This document shows positions 12,301-21,410 of a DNA stretch of 64,000 bases, piece by piece. This DNA is from Mermis nigrescens (taxonomy: Eukaryota; Nematoda; Enoplea; Mermithida; Mermithidae). Under the pieces are notes generated by a model. That model saw nothing but the letters and a program-made list of their open reading frames with translations. It ran no database searches and had not been told where the DNA came from. The translations under genes and the position numbers were made by a program. The stretch covers positions 434,001 to 498,000 of the forward strand of contig JAVLUZ010000734.1 of the NCBI GenBank assembly GCA_036768485.1. Direction: 5' to 3'. The first letter of the stretch is position 1, and the number at the start of each line of letters is the position of its first letter.

Positions 12301-12413
12301 AAAAGTATAGACGCATTCGGTGTTTGGTGGATAATCAGCTGGATAATTTGGCGAAGTGAAGCTGCCATCATTTCTTACTGAATCGACGTCTTGGGAAAAC
12401 CATGTGTTGCAGT
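321..12413 (-). CDS. Gene model: protein with at least five CUB domains (5' and 3' ends unresolved)
   Basis: CUB domains are extracellular beta-sandwich modules of about 110 residues found in secreted or membrane proteins such as tolloid-type proteases and receptors. Reading the minus strand, exons 12233-12413, 10998-11197, 10733-10833, 10575-10666, 9313-9518, 8213-8444, 6786-6976, 3740-3974, 2457-2665, 1665-1908, 1094-1227 and 900-1004 join in one frame of 710 codons. Every junction has GT/AG ends and a matching phase. Tentative exons follow at 755-809 and 321-356. Each module shows hallmarks such as SPNYP or SPRFP, a Cys before an LY/VY strand, LCG or FCG, and a closing GF-E strand. Modules are bounded by phase-1 introns and split by an internal phase-2 intron, the usual pattern of shuffled extracellular modules. 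No signal peptide, protease or transmembrane segment could be assigned, so the exact protein type is open. Confidence 0.8.
755..809 (-). CDS. Tentative CUB gene exon (NKLKIYF strand)
   Basis: The acceptor joins the previous exon in phase 1 and the translation ends INKLKIYFAR, as expected for the penultimate CUB strand. The only donor (GTAGTA, phase 2) does not match the phase of the next candidate exon. Either the boundary is wrong or a short exon is missing. Confidence 0.35.
900..1004 (-). CDS. CUB gene exon with VYDD...ELCGD motif
   Basis: Acceptor TTTTTCTCAAAG (phase 1), donor GTACAA (phase 1). It encodes CQQAVVRVYDDTDVTGKELC followed by GDVIKNPGV, a clear CUB second half. Confidence 0.8.
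1094..1227 (-). CDS. CUB gene exon after CUB 5 first half
   Basis: Acceptor TGTCATAG (phase 2), donor GTGTAT (phase 1). It encodes a hydrophobic beta-rich stretch ending DWLQVSEINFVKVKG. This is either an extended loop of CUB 5 or the first strands of a sixth divergent CUB. Phase agreement with both neighbours supports the exon. Confidence 0.7.
1665..1908 (-). CDS. CUB gene exon, first half of CUB 5
   Basis: Acceptor AAATTTTTTAG (phase 1), donor GTCACT (phase 2). It encodes CRPFGPHGPENLVCVERVDE, then AVITSPNFGKYPVGLDRLWI and VLLEPIAFEIEG. The CUB core is recognisable, but it carries an extra Cys pair region before the SPNF motif. Confidence 0.78.
2457..2665 (-). CDS. CUB gene exon, second half of CUB 4
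   Basis: Acceptor CCAATTTTTTAG (phase 2), donor GTAAGC (phase 1). It encodes GGDRLEMYNANKDNNTF, then SNWVRVIFYSDAKGTKTGF, matching the late CUB strands. The usual LCG is replaced by LYG here, so this domain may lack one disulfide. Confidence 0.8.
3740..3974 (-). CDS. CUB gene exon, first half of CUB 4
   Basis: Acceptor TTTATCTAG (phase 1), donor GTAAAT (phase 2). It encodes a Cys-His-Phe-Glu-Phe strand, NSPRFPDDYFANTTCIYDI and LIEFERFDLYEP. The intron before it (3975-6785) contains the 2.2-kb foldback element. Confidence 0.83.
4482..6678. mobile_element. 2.2-kb foldback (long inverted repeat) element with internal satellite
   Basis: The two ends are inverted copies of each other over about 270-320 bp, starting CTGTCCGTGCC and ending GGCACGGACAG. 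The direct tetranucleotide TTCA flanks both ends (4478-4481 and 6679-6682), a possible target duplication. The outer arms contain a repeated motif TTTCGTTTCGGTCGCGCG roughly every 60 bp. The interior is a tandem array of about 184-bp units. No transposase is present, so it would depend on proteins from elsewhere. It lies inside an intron of the CUB gene. Confidence 0.78.
4757..6356. repeat. Satellite-like array, about 184-bp units, seven direct plus two inverted
   Basis: Units start with GGGGCTCGGAAACGGGGTAC near 4767, 4952, 5136, 5318, 5491, 5677 and 5857. Two further units in the opposite orientation fill about 6000-6356, so the array itself turns around near 5990. It is GC-rich, unlike its surroundings. 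Open frames on both strands are a by-product of the repeat having few stops. Confidence 0.85.
6786..6976 (-). CDS. CUB gene exon, second half of CUB 3
   Basis: Acceptor CATCGTTTAG (phase 2), donor GTAAGC (phase 1). It encodes CTDSNVTLYYSSVDS, FCSP, then SRLIVVFHSNETSGPGFEAE, closing the CUB 3 fold. Confidence 0.85.
7469..8062. mobile_element. Tc1/mariner-type MITE, 594 bp
   Basis: The ends are CAGGGTGGATCATAAAA and the inverse of CAAGGTGGCCCATAAAA, with TA directly outside on both sides (7467-7468 and 8063-8064), the mariner target signature. No transposase frame is present. It lies in the CUB gene intron 6977-8212. Confidence 0.55.
8213..8444 (-). CDS. CUB gene exon, first half of CUB 3
   Basis: Acceptor ACGTTATGCAG (phase 1), donor GTTAGA (phase 2). 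It encodes ECDIHVRSKGESK, then IRSPNYPDPYPINTECTITL and RFKSFRVDS. The frame stays open past the donor, but the next exon fits only from this donor. Confidence 0.82.
8498..8740. mobile_element. hAT-like MITE, copy A
   Basis: The element begins CACACATGGGCG and ends GCCCACCTATG, matching the family terminal CATACNTGGGC. It is flanked by a perfect 8-bp duplication CTTATGTC (8490-8497, 8741-8748). It sits in a CUB gene intron. Confidence 0.8.
9313..9518 (-). CDS. CUB gene exon, second half of CUB 2
   Basis: Acceptor CGTCTTTTAAG (phase 2), donor GTAAAA (phase 1). It encodes HCPFDTLTVFDGDSD, KLCG, then SNKLYLEFKSSD and RGFEIMYTF, a textbook CUB second half. Confidence 0.85.
10575..10666 (-). CDS. 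CUB gene exon, middle of CUB 2
   Basis: Acceptor AATTTTTAG (phase 0), donor GTAAGT (phase 2). The translation NIACKYSLIAEVGQRIQLYF followed by KDFDLYFGG is the Cys-containing strand and the F-D-L strand of a CUB domain. It is too short to show as a long open frame on its own. Confidence 0.8.
10733..10833 (-). CDS. CUB gene exon, start of CUB 2
   Basis: Acceptor ATATTTGTAG (phase 1), donor GTACCT (phase 0). It encodes a Cys followed by GSIISPTYPGKYPTV, the first strands of a CUB domain. Unlike the other modules, CUB 2 has its first half split by an extra phase-0 intron of only 66 nt. Confidence 0.8.
10998..11197 (-). CDS. CUB gene exon, second half of CUB 1
   Basis: Acceptor ACATTTTAG (phase 2), donor GTTAGC (phase 1). 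It encodes CEHYVDLYAEVKG, then LSGRFCG and GKFEFI, the standard second half of a CUB domain. It joins the preceding exon in frame through a split Lys codon. Confidence 0.85.
12233..12413 (-). CDS. CUB gene exon, first half of CUB 1
   Basis: The acceptor follows a tract ending TTTCTTTACAG (phase 1) and the donor is GTAATA (phase 2). The translation starts with Cys-Asn-Thr-Trp and contains GSFTSPNYPADYPPNTEC, the classic CUB opening, then FDDFVLD. This is the most 5' exon I could place. An exon with a start codon and signal peptide must lie upstream but was not identified. Confidence 0.82.
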
Positions 12414-13686
12414 CTGTAAAGAAACAACTGTTGTTCAGAACGGCAGACATCTCTAAGAAATATTTTGGCTAATTGCAAATGAACACTTTCAGTAGACAGA
12501 AATTATCTAAGCTTGCAAACATTTATATTTGTTTTAGTAAAGAAAAATGTTTAAGTCTAAAACGACTAACGCAACGGTTTTTACGCTCGTTTTTTACATT
12601 ACAGATTAGATAGGTAGGTACTATAAGTGATTTTCATAGAGCATAGTATGGCTGGCCTAGAAAATTCGGATGGACTTAAACGTCTAAAATTTCCAGCTAC
12701 ATTGACTTCAGAAAAAGTGCGAAAGCGTTAAAATAACGCGTAAACTATATAATTCTTTGTTGTCCTCAATTTAATCGTTTTTGATTCTTCTGCTTTCTTG
12801 ATCCAAATTTTTCCTCGAACCTTAAAGTTCATAAGAGGCGTAAAATAAAATAAGTCATCCTGAAACAGTAAGGTGTGGAATGTTTGAGGACTGACAACAA
12901 AAGATGACAGAAACAATTGCATACGACAACGAAATTAGCACGAAAACGATGAAAAATCCATTTTTTTCAGAACGTCCTGTTTATAAACTATGAATTAGGC
13001 TTTTCTTGAAGCGACATTTCATTCTTATCAAGGCTGCTGGTTGATGAAGCGCAATTAAATACCCTAAAACATTAAGCACATAAAAACTTCTTGGATTAGA
13101 TGTCGCAGTTATACTAGGTACGTCTCGAACACCGACTTTTTTATTTATGAATTTACAGCAGCCAAATCATAAATTCTCGAAGCTGTCGGACAAAATTGCA
13201 AGGTCATATGTAAACTCTGAATTTATCCCGATTTTATATCAAAAATAGTACCTGCTTAACTCAAAAATATATTATGTTGAGGACAAACTCATATTACATT
13301 CTATAATGCCATAATTTCGTCCGATTTTCTGATTACTACTCGTTTTTCTCTAAATTGCCTGTTTTTCAAATAATCTTTCATACCAATTCTAGTTCGCATA
13401 AATACGCATTTTTCGGTCCGTAAGCCTGCAGAACAAAATTAGCTCATAAATGTACGTTCCTTTTAGCTAAAAAGAGAATTTTCGTATTTAGATAGATTAC
13501 TCTTCAGGCTTCGAAAAACCGCGGGCTAATCTCTGATGGGATGTAAAAATTTTTGAGCTGCTTTATGAATAATTTTCTGGTTACTGCATTGTCGCTTTGA
13601 AACATTAGACATTAGACTCCATTAAGATTTTTCCGGTTTTCTGTGCATTGATATGTGTTTACGCACCTTAATGGCAGGAGTGAATT

Positions 13687-13933
13687 TTAACGCGCCGTTT
13701 TAGCATTAGCTAAATCTGTTTGACTTGAAATGCCACTGAGCCAAAATCCAAATATTAATACTAGGAAAATAAAAATTATAACAGTAATAAATAATGCAAA
13801 TGTAATGTCGCAATCAATCGATCTACATTTATTACAATCGTCCGGAAAAGCATTTATCGAATCAGATGATTGAGTAATAATTTCAGGTTCTGAATAATTT
13901 TCGACGAATATGCGAATTTCGTTCCGCGATGGT
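13687..13933 (-). CDS. Candidate last exon: transmembrane anchor and short tail
   Basis: It encodes CNKCRSIDC, then an uninterrupted hydrophobic helix rich in Ile, Phe, Val and Leu, then a short polar tail and a TAA stop. The helix is unambiguous. Whether it starts at the ATG at 13953 or is spliced from 14211-13980 is not settled. Confidence 0.5.
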
Positions 13934-15939
13934 CTTTCAGTTTTTGGCTCCATAATTTAAGACAAAAGCAAATTTTTACGAACCATTAGATAGCTTGAAA
14001 ACGTGCACTACCGAAATTGAGCTTTCAGTATAAAAATGCATCTTAATATAAATCGTACTAGGTACGTAAAAAAGTGATTCATGGTAAGCAATTGAAGAGT
14101 ATAGTAAGCGACTAGTCTCGGAGGCTTCCAATCCGGCGACATAAAAAAATTTAAGTGTGGTTAAGAATGCAAATGAAGGAGAAAATTGGATTCTAGAATC
14201 ATTTTTCGTTTCTGGCAAGTAATTGAGAAACAATAGATTGGTGTTTATTGATCAGCTTTTGAATAAATAGAAAATGTGATACAAAGTCACAAACTAGGAC
14301 TGCACTTACATATGTACATACGTGTTTTAAGACTTATATTATTAGTCACTGTTTTGCAGCGTTACAAAACAGTGTTCCGAAAATATTATAGAAGACGGAT
14401 TTGTCAATGAAAATTTCATTGGTATAAAGTTGAATAGGTGCCAAAAACGATCGAAGTCGTTGTTAACTATTATCAGCAATGTATCAACTAAGATAGCTTA
14501 TGCTCTTTCAACCTATAAACAGCATTTTGAGTATTTTAATTCACTTAGTTTGAAATTTCCAATTTAACCCACAAACGGACTCAGATTTGGCTGACCCCTC
14601 AGAAAGAACAAGCGGTGTACGTTATCATAGTCCTTGCGCACTTTTTCAGCGGTTTGAAATTCCTAATTTTATTTTGGCTGGAACTGCTATAAAAATTTAA
14701 ATTTTAGATTTGGAGGAAGGTTCCAGTTTTTTATAATATTAAGATTTTGGCACGATCTATTTGATCTGATATGAAGCGCTGCGAAAATCAGCGGATGATT
14801 CGGTTCGAGTCGATCTCCGGTCTAACTAGATGAAAAAATATTTCGCCATGCTTTGCCTGCGTTCGATTAGTGCAAGGTACTAAATTATTAAAAAGCTCAA
14901 TAACGGAGTCCAAGGAAGGATTTTAGCGAAAAATAAAAAACTGATAAAATTATCAATTATTTGTCCCAAAATACTTGCTTACAAAGTTCGAAAGCGCCAC
15001 GAGTGCTTGATTCGCTAAACAATTCTGACTTTTTTCAAATTTTAAGCTGAAAATTTGGTTATGCTGTTATGGCCAACAGAAGAATTTAAGCATATAAGCG
15101 ACCAGTTATTTTAGTCCGCCCTAATTCTTTAGAAGCGTATACATATACAGGAACGTAGCCGGCCTTCTGGATTTGGGGGAGGGAGAAAATTTTGAAGTCG
15201 AATGTGTATCTCATCAACTACTCGTAGAGAGGCAAAAATAATGGTGTTTTTGAGCTTTGCACAGCTAAATTAAGCACTAGAAAAATTTTTAAAATTCCAT
15301 TATATTTGAATTATATTAAAAAAATATGCTTCATGTCAATGAATAGGCGCAAAGCGCCCAAGAATTTTAGTTTCATTAGTTCAGAAGTGTACTAAAATCT
15401 ATTTAAGCGGTTTTTCAAATTATCTTTGAGAATTTTTCATTATTTCCTGCGGAGGACCCTTGTCAAGGTACTCGTACTCACACCTGGGCATGGGGGCGGG
15501 GTTTGGGGGTATGCACCCCCGAGAAACCGAAATACCCTCCAGAATTGGATTTAAAAATTTTTTTCGTTGTTGCCAATGGATAGTGCTCGATGAGAAACGT
15601 TAAAAAATTGTGCTTTTTCGCCATACCACCATTTTTGAGGCCGTTTTTGACCTTTGAAAAATCTTGCACTCCCCAGAATTTTGGTGCTGCCCACGTATGC
15701 TCGTTCTTCTTAAATTTGGGGAGGGGAGACTAGTCCACCTAATCCCCCACCACAGCCATGCCGTTGTACATACATATTTTGGCAGAGGATCTCTGAGGCC
15801 TCAGCGACATAAGATGCCGCACAGTTGCACATGCCTGCTTACCTCGAAAGACTGCTGGTGGAACATTTTCATTCGCATCGGTATTAATAGCACTTAAAAT
15901 ACGTTGTAATTGCAGGACCACAATCAAATATCGCTCCAT
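13687..15939 (-). CDS. Candidate three-exon gene: small single-pass membrane protein
   Basis: Three pieces join with matching phases: 15843-15939 (start ATG, donor GTAAGC, phase 1), 13980-14211 (phase 1 in, phase 2 out) and 13687-13933 (ends in TAA). The product is 191 residues. It has a moderately hydrophobic N-terminus that could be a weak signal peptide. A beta-rich middle ends in a strand reminiscent of a CUB second half. Next come an acidic stretch, a Cys-x2-Cys-x4-Cys cluster and one strong transmembrane helix of about 22 residues, followed by a 15-residue tail. The last intron is only 46 nt. Alternatively the ATG at 13953 starts an independent 88-residue membrane protein. I recognise no family. 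Confidence 0.42.
13980..14211 (-). CDS. Candidate exon 2 of the small membrane protein (beta-rich, CUB-like end)
   Basis: Acceptor CTTGCCAG and donor GTAAAA flank an open 76-codon stretch. It ends STIYIKMHFYTESSISVVHV, which resembles the last two strands of a CUB domain, but no Cys-rich opening half was found upstream. Confidence 0.45.
15479..15699. mobile_element. hAT-like MITE, copy B
   Basis: Same family as copy A, with ends CACACCTGGGC and GCCCACGTATG. The flanking 8-mers CTCGTACT and CTCGTTCT differ at one base. Confidence 0.75.
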
Positions 15940-17540
15940 ATTAACGTGTGTTTGATACCAAAATGAAAAGATTTAGCTCCGCTGCATTTCTTAGATTATC
16001 ATCGCTCCGAGGGGAATTACCATGTTTTACTTAGTAAAATAGATTTTTTGGGAATAAAATCTGAATTTAATAAGCGGTTTTGAATAGCTTATGGGCAATC
16101 CGATCCGACGGACAACATGCGGACCCAAGTAAATGAAAAAATATCGAATTGTTTATCAGCGACTTCAATCGATCATCATTTCCGTGTGAATAAGTTATGA
16201 CTATTTTAACATAAATGACAAGTAATATGCAAATTATAACATCCGTGCTATTTTCTCTAAAAACCGCGAATTACGCCCGGGGCTCTGCATTGAAATTGAT
16301 GAACCCGAATGCCTCGCTGCTTGCTAGCCCAGAGCGATTGGCGCCACATCCTGTCGTCGCAATTTTCGAATAAGAAGCTGATTTTTTTGCTAGGCGTACC
16401 TACCTATTTTACGTGTATTATCTTTACGCTTTACTAAGTTGTGTGTATACGTTATGAGGCTTAATCGGAAGCCAAATTCTAGCATTCTGTTCAATACTAG
16501 CTTAATGCGCTTTGAATGTTATTTTTGCCTCCAGGGGCTTATAATTGGAGCTGTTCTATGCTTTACTAACGTACGCACATAGGTACGTATGTAGGTACAC
16601 ATACCTAGGTTTTTCTGAGCTTAATATGAGATGGCTAAAGGGATGACTATGATTACTTACGCATGTACATTATGAATAAATATTACCCGCATTTATATAA
16701 CAAATGTTGCAAAAAATGATCATTAGCCCATAAATAAGGAGACGTAAAAGCTTTTTTATTGGCTGAAGAAGAACGCACTTCTACTCAGAGAAAGAGACAG
16801 TGAATCACACGCTTATTTTAAGGGAAAACAACGAGCATATCAACTTCTGCATAATGCATCAATTTCATTCCGAACTACCAGCGATACATTTCTGAGATGA
16901 GACCATATATGGACAGCAGCCGAATTTTGAGGGTCAGGGTGGTGTAAAATTGGCCGGAAATTCAAAAAAACATGCCAAAAATTCAAGTCCGGAGTCCATC
17001 TATTTAGGGCGAGGTCTGTCAGATGCTCGGGAATTCTATTTTAATGTTTTTAAGTGCATTTAGTTTTCTGAAAATCAAGAGCAGTTTGCGCCATCTCAAT
17101 ATAGAAATGCACTATGTATAATTGAGCAGTTCAAAAAATTGTTTATTGTCAAATAAGTAGGTTTTTACGATAAAATTAATCACCTTCGATTGAATGTTCC
17201 AGTTACGAGATGACAGCGACTGTTCGTTTTTTAGGGCATTAAAATACTACAGATTTCTTCTTTTTGAACTAAGTTAAACTAACGGAATTCAAGTAGATGT
17301 TTTTTACAACTTATGCAACTAGATAGGTGCCTACTATTTTCTTACGATCATGCATTCAGTCTCTAAAGAGAAGCAAAGAACTGAACGCAGGAGCCAAGTT
17401 AAGCTAGATATATTTATAGGTAATACTGGGTCATCCTATTTTCTTATATGTTATTCACAGCAAGTGCGAAATTTGTGTCCCCCTCACAGCAACAACGACA
17501 CACACCTGGGAGGTGCGGGTTTTTTTTAATCGATGGATAA
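15940..17540. other. Intergenic, nothing recognised
   Basis: AT-rich sequence without a convincing exon, RNA gene or repeat family, apart from a short palindromic run of TACGTATGTAGGTACACATAC type near 16575-16615. Confidence 0.4.
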
Positions 17541-17624
17541 TTAAAAAATTCGATGCCGTGTTTTTTTGTTTACAATCAATACCGAGTTAGCAATGAGTGT
17601 GTAAAGTGTAAACCAAAAAATCAA

Positions 17625-18395
17625 ATAATTTTCGGAGGGCTAATTTTTTTAAAATGTTGTTCCAGAGTTGTAGATTACGAATCTGACCTTAAAATTTATT
17701 TACATTTAATGGTTGTTGCACAAAAGTGTAGAAGTATACGTGTTTTTTACTCTTTTCGTGTCCATCAGCTTATCTAATTCAATTTTGGTTTCTGTGCAGT
17801 GCAATTAGTTTTATAAAGAAGAGGGTTGCAATATCTCAAAACCCAATTTTTTTCTCTTTCAACGCAATATTTCTTGATCTGTGATCGTTTTAGTGTGAAG
17901 GGTTAGAGACGGAAAACGAAATTTCTCCAGCTACTCCGCTAAGTAAGCGGATGCTTAAAATGTGCCTTGACCTTAGCGTTACAGATCCTAGTTTATTTTG
18001 TTTCTATACACCCAATATTGCGTTATTAGCACAAGTGTAAAGTTTACACTGAGAAGCACTTTTCCGCCCAGAGCATTGGATATCAAAGAATTTGCGGAGG
18101 GCCAATTTTTTTAAATGTTGCCCATGAGTTGCAGATTACGAATCTGACCTAAAAATTTCTTTACACTCAATGGTTGTTGCACAAAAGTGTAAAGTATACG
18201 GGTTTTTTACTGTTAGCGTGTCCTAAAGCTTATCTAACTCAATTTTGGTTTCTGAGCAGTCCAATTGGTTTTATAATGTACAGCGTTATAATATCTCAAA
18301 ACGTAAAATTTCCTCTTTTAAAGCAATATTTCTCGATCTGTGATCGTTTTAGTGTAAAGGGTTCGAGACGAAAAAAGAAATATCTCCAGCTACTT
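17625..18395. repeat. Two direct repeats of about 320 bp, period about 465 bp
   Basis: The stretch from 17625 (GGAGGGCTAATTTTTTTAAA) to about 17950 recurs, diverged, from about 18090 to 18395, sharing GTTGTTGCACAAAAGTGTA and GATCTGTGATCGTTTTAGTG. The palindrome GTGTAAAGTTTACAC lies between them. No protein frame is conserved between copies. Confidence 0.65.
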
Positions 18396-18463
18396 GCACC
18401 CCCAGAATTTCGGCGCTGCCCACCTATGGATATATGGCCTGAAGTATTGAATAAAATAAGGGA

Positions 18464-19362
18464 ACTAGCAAAGAAAAATGCTCCGATGGAACAAAAAAGG
18501 TAAATATACTTGGATTTCTTCATTGTTAAGGATGTTAAAGGAGGGGACTAGGGAAAATTTCCCTATATGCGCAGAAGCCATAGGAATGTGCTAAACAGTT
18601 AGACTTCCCTAAACAACGCAAAAATCGAAGTATATTTTGCGGCCTATGCACGTTTCTGCAGATTTTCCGTGGTAATTTCGATTACGGTGGCGAGTAATTT
18701 GATTACTTTATTTTGGAAGATTTAAAGAAATTTTTTGTGGTTTTTCATGCAGACTATTGAGTTGGCCATGTAGGTGTAAAGTTTACACTATTATCTTTTA
18801 CGTCAGAGCATTCTGGATGAACAGATTTCATTAAATAAATAATACATTGATTAATTAATAGTCATGGAAGTGTCTTCAATGCTCTTTTGCTAAACACATA
18901 AAAAAGTTTTGTGACTACACCCTCATTTTTGACAGGCCGCAGAATATACTTCGATTTTTGCGTTGTTTAGGGGATTCTAACTGCTTAGCACATTCCTATC
19001 GCCTCCCGCATGGCAAAAGGGTCTAAGTACAGTTTTGATTTTTTTTGAGAAAAACGAGTTCAAAGTTTTTGACTTAGACATTTTAGTGTACTTGACCCTT
19101 TAGTTTCAGACGATTTGCACAGTGAATTTTCATTATTATGGTACGAGACCATGTTTAACGTGTAGAGCTCCTTGAGACGAATCGAATGATATGTCTAACT
19201 CCATTTCTACCTGAGGATGCACTTAGACCCTTTCGCCATGCTAGTGACAGCTCTGCGCATATAGGGAAATTTTCCCTAGTCCCTTCTTTTACGTCCTTAA
19301 CAATGAAGAAATTTAAGTATATTTACCTTTTTTGTTCCATCGGAGCATTTTTCTTTGCTAGT
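18464..19362. mobile_element. Foldback/MITE element, copy 1, with nested palindromic insert
   Basis: Inverted arms start ACTAGCAAAGAAAAATGCTC and run about 180 bp on each side (18464-18647 and, interrupted, 18929-19362). The right arm is split by an insertion (about 19011-19240) that itself has inverted ends. A closely related copy lies at 54671-55492. Confidence 0.72.
19011..19240. mobile_element. Small nested element with inverted ends inside the foldback arm
   Basis: The ends GCATGGCAAAAGGGTCTAAGT and the inverse of GCATGGCGAAAGGGTCTAAGT bound about 230 bp. The second foldback copy lacks this segment, which shows it is an insertion. No target duplication was clear. Confidence 0.5.
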
Positions 19363-19773
19363 ATACATGATGAACCAAGCCTTGGTCCAGCTTTGGTAAA
19401 GAAAGTTTCATAAAAAAGCATTACATTGCTTTAGGGAATTGCTTAAGGCCCATTCATACGTCGTCCGACATGGCACGACACGGCACGGTATGCCGGATCG
19501 TGCCGGACTCATGTCGGATACGGCAGTGTCCGGCACGAGTCCGGCAGGATACGACATGCCCTGCCGTGTCGGACCGTCGTTCCGACTTCCACTCATACTT
19601 TATCCGGCTTCATCCGGCTAAAAATCGAAGCATGCATTGCCACAAACATTGATTTTTATGTTGTCACTCTGTTCAGCCGTTTTATTAATGTAGCTTGTAT
19701 TGTATTTAGTGGGTACATGTGTATATACAGCATGCTTTGAACTCGATTTTGTTTAAAAATTGGTTTTTCCAGG

Positions 19774-19986
19774 ATGGAGCAAGATTTAGACGAATTAATT
19801 CTTCTACGATTTTTATTAAAATTGCGGGAAGAAAGGAAATTAAAACGACGATTTTGTAAAAACTTTACATTTGTAACTACGACAGTTACACGATACGAAC
19901 TTTATACGAACAGTTTACCATCAGTTCGCGAAAGCCAGCCGACGACATCGTTATACTGTATTGAATTGACACAACTATTCGAGTAG
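19774..19986 (+). pseudogene. Remnant of a Harbinger-type transposase N-terminus
   Basis: The 70-codon frame opens with an acidic Met-Glu-Gln-Asp-Leu-Asp followed by ELILLRFLLKLREERKLKRR. That Leu-rich then Arg/Lys-rich opening resembles PIF/Harbinger nucleases. The catalytic D-D-E part is absent. The call rests mainly on the Harbinger ends around it. Confidence 0.4.
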
Positions 19987-20365
19987 TCATCCCTAGGATG
20001 GTTAGCTCGAGGTTATGCCTTCAGTTCTCATTTAAGCCCTATTTTTCAATACAAAATTCATTTAGGTACTTGTCCGGTAAAGCAGAGTTACGTTTATGCT
20101 AACATCAGTAATTTACTTATCTTATCGCATTTGGTAAAAAGTTATTTTAATCGTTGTTAAGTTGTTTTCGTTGATGTTGCTTTACTGTAGTCATCCTAGT
20201 AGGATATAGTCAGTCGGAGTTCTGACGAGTTGGCGTTGTTGCGTTTTAGCTTTAGTGTTATTGCTTTGTGCCGGCTTAGTGATAGTGATAGTGATAAAGG
20301 GGTGGGCGAAAGCCCTTCACGCAGGCTAAGAAGCCCATTGTGTACCCCACGGAAACTTTTGAGAG

Positions 20366-21410
20366 CTAGTCGCACAAACGTTTTGAGGCTTTAATAAACC
20401 CCAAAAGTTGAGCAACAGGCTCCTGTAAAACTGCCGAGGGTTCAATATGTGGAGCATGGAAGAACCTAGCTCTCAACTTATCAAACCCAGGGCAGTGACA
20501 AAGGAAGTGGATAGAATCCTCTTCTGTGAGCAGACATTTAGCGCATTTGGGGTTGTCAGAAACCCCAATAGTACATAGGTGTCTGTTGAGGGGACAGTGT
20601 CCAGTTAAGAGACCTATTACTGTCTTAAGCAGCTTACGACCTAAGCTGATCAAGGAGCTGGCTATTTTCTTGCATGGCCTCTCCATAAAGGATCTGGCCT
20701 GACGACAAGTCTTTTGCTCACTCCAATATTGAACATGTTGTTCCCTGACCCAGCTGTTGATGTCAGCCTTAGCAACAGCTCTGGAGACAGCAACTACCGG
20801 TTCTGGGCCAACATGTTTACGTGCTGATCCCATTTTTGCAGCATGATCCGCAAATTCATTGCCCTCAATGCCGCAGTGACCTGGGACCCATAATAATTTG
20901 ACATTGTTATACTGCGAGAGTTCTTGCAAAGCAAGAACACACTCGAGAACTAACTTTGAAGACACTTTTGGAGATAGAAGTGACTTCAGAGCAGATTGAC
21001 TGTCAGAGCAAATAAAGATATTCTCATTTCTGAGGGCCATCAATTCTCTACTACGGCAGCATTGCAAAATAGCAAGTATTTCTGCCTGAAAGACAGTACA
21101 CATACTGCCTAAGGTAAAATACCGCATCTGTTTTAAGTTCTGGAAATAGATGCCCGCGCCTGAGGTATTCACAAAGCGTGATCCATCAGTGTAGCAGACA
21201 ATTCCAGGAGGCGAGAGAATATCCACTCTAGATTTTTCCCAGTCATCCCTAGTGGGAAACTGAATGGTATAAAGTCTACCAAAAATAAATTTTGGTACAA
21301 TGAAGTCACTTGGCATTTTGAGCACTGGCCTAATGGCCTTAGCCCAAACAGCATTGTGACCTACAACCTTGCCTTTGCATATCAACTGCCAGCTATGTTT
21401 AGTCGATATG
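20366..21410 (-). pseudogene. Retrotransposon ORF2, RNase H and C-terminus
   Basis: RNase H signature residues are present: CYTDGSR, QAEILAILQC, CSDSQSALKSL and WVPGHCGIEGNEFADHAA. A Cys/His cluster CAKCLLTEEDSIHFLCHCP follows near the C-terminus, common in this group. It reaches a normal stop at 20366, 87 bases before the element's 3' end. Confidence 0.88.

Noticed and set aside
12728..12922. Possible exon with a hydrophobic start upstream of CUB 1
   Set aside because: Its hydrophobic N-terminus looked like a signal peptide, but no donor gives the phase-1 junction needed by the first CUB exon.
13399..13440. 42-nt segment with a good acceptor and donor on the minus strand
   Set aside because: The splice sites look fine, but the 14 codons have no motif and cannot be linked to either neighbouring gene with certainty.
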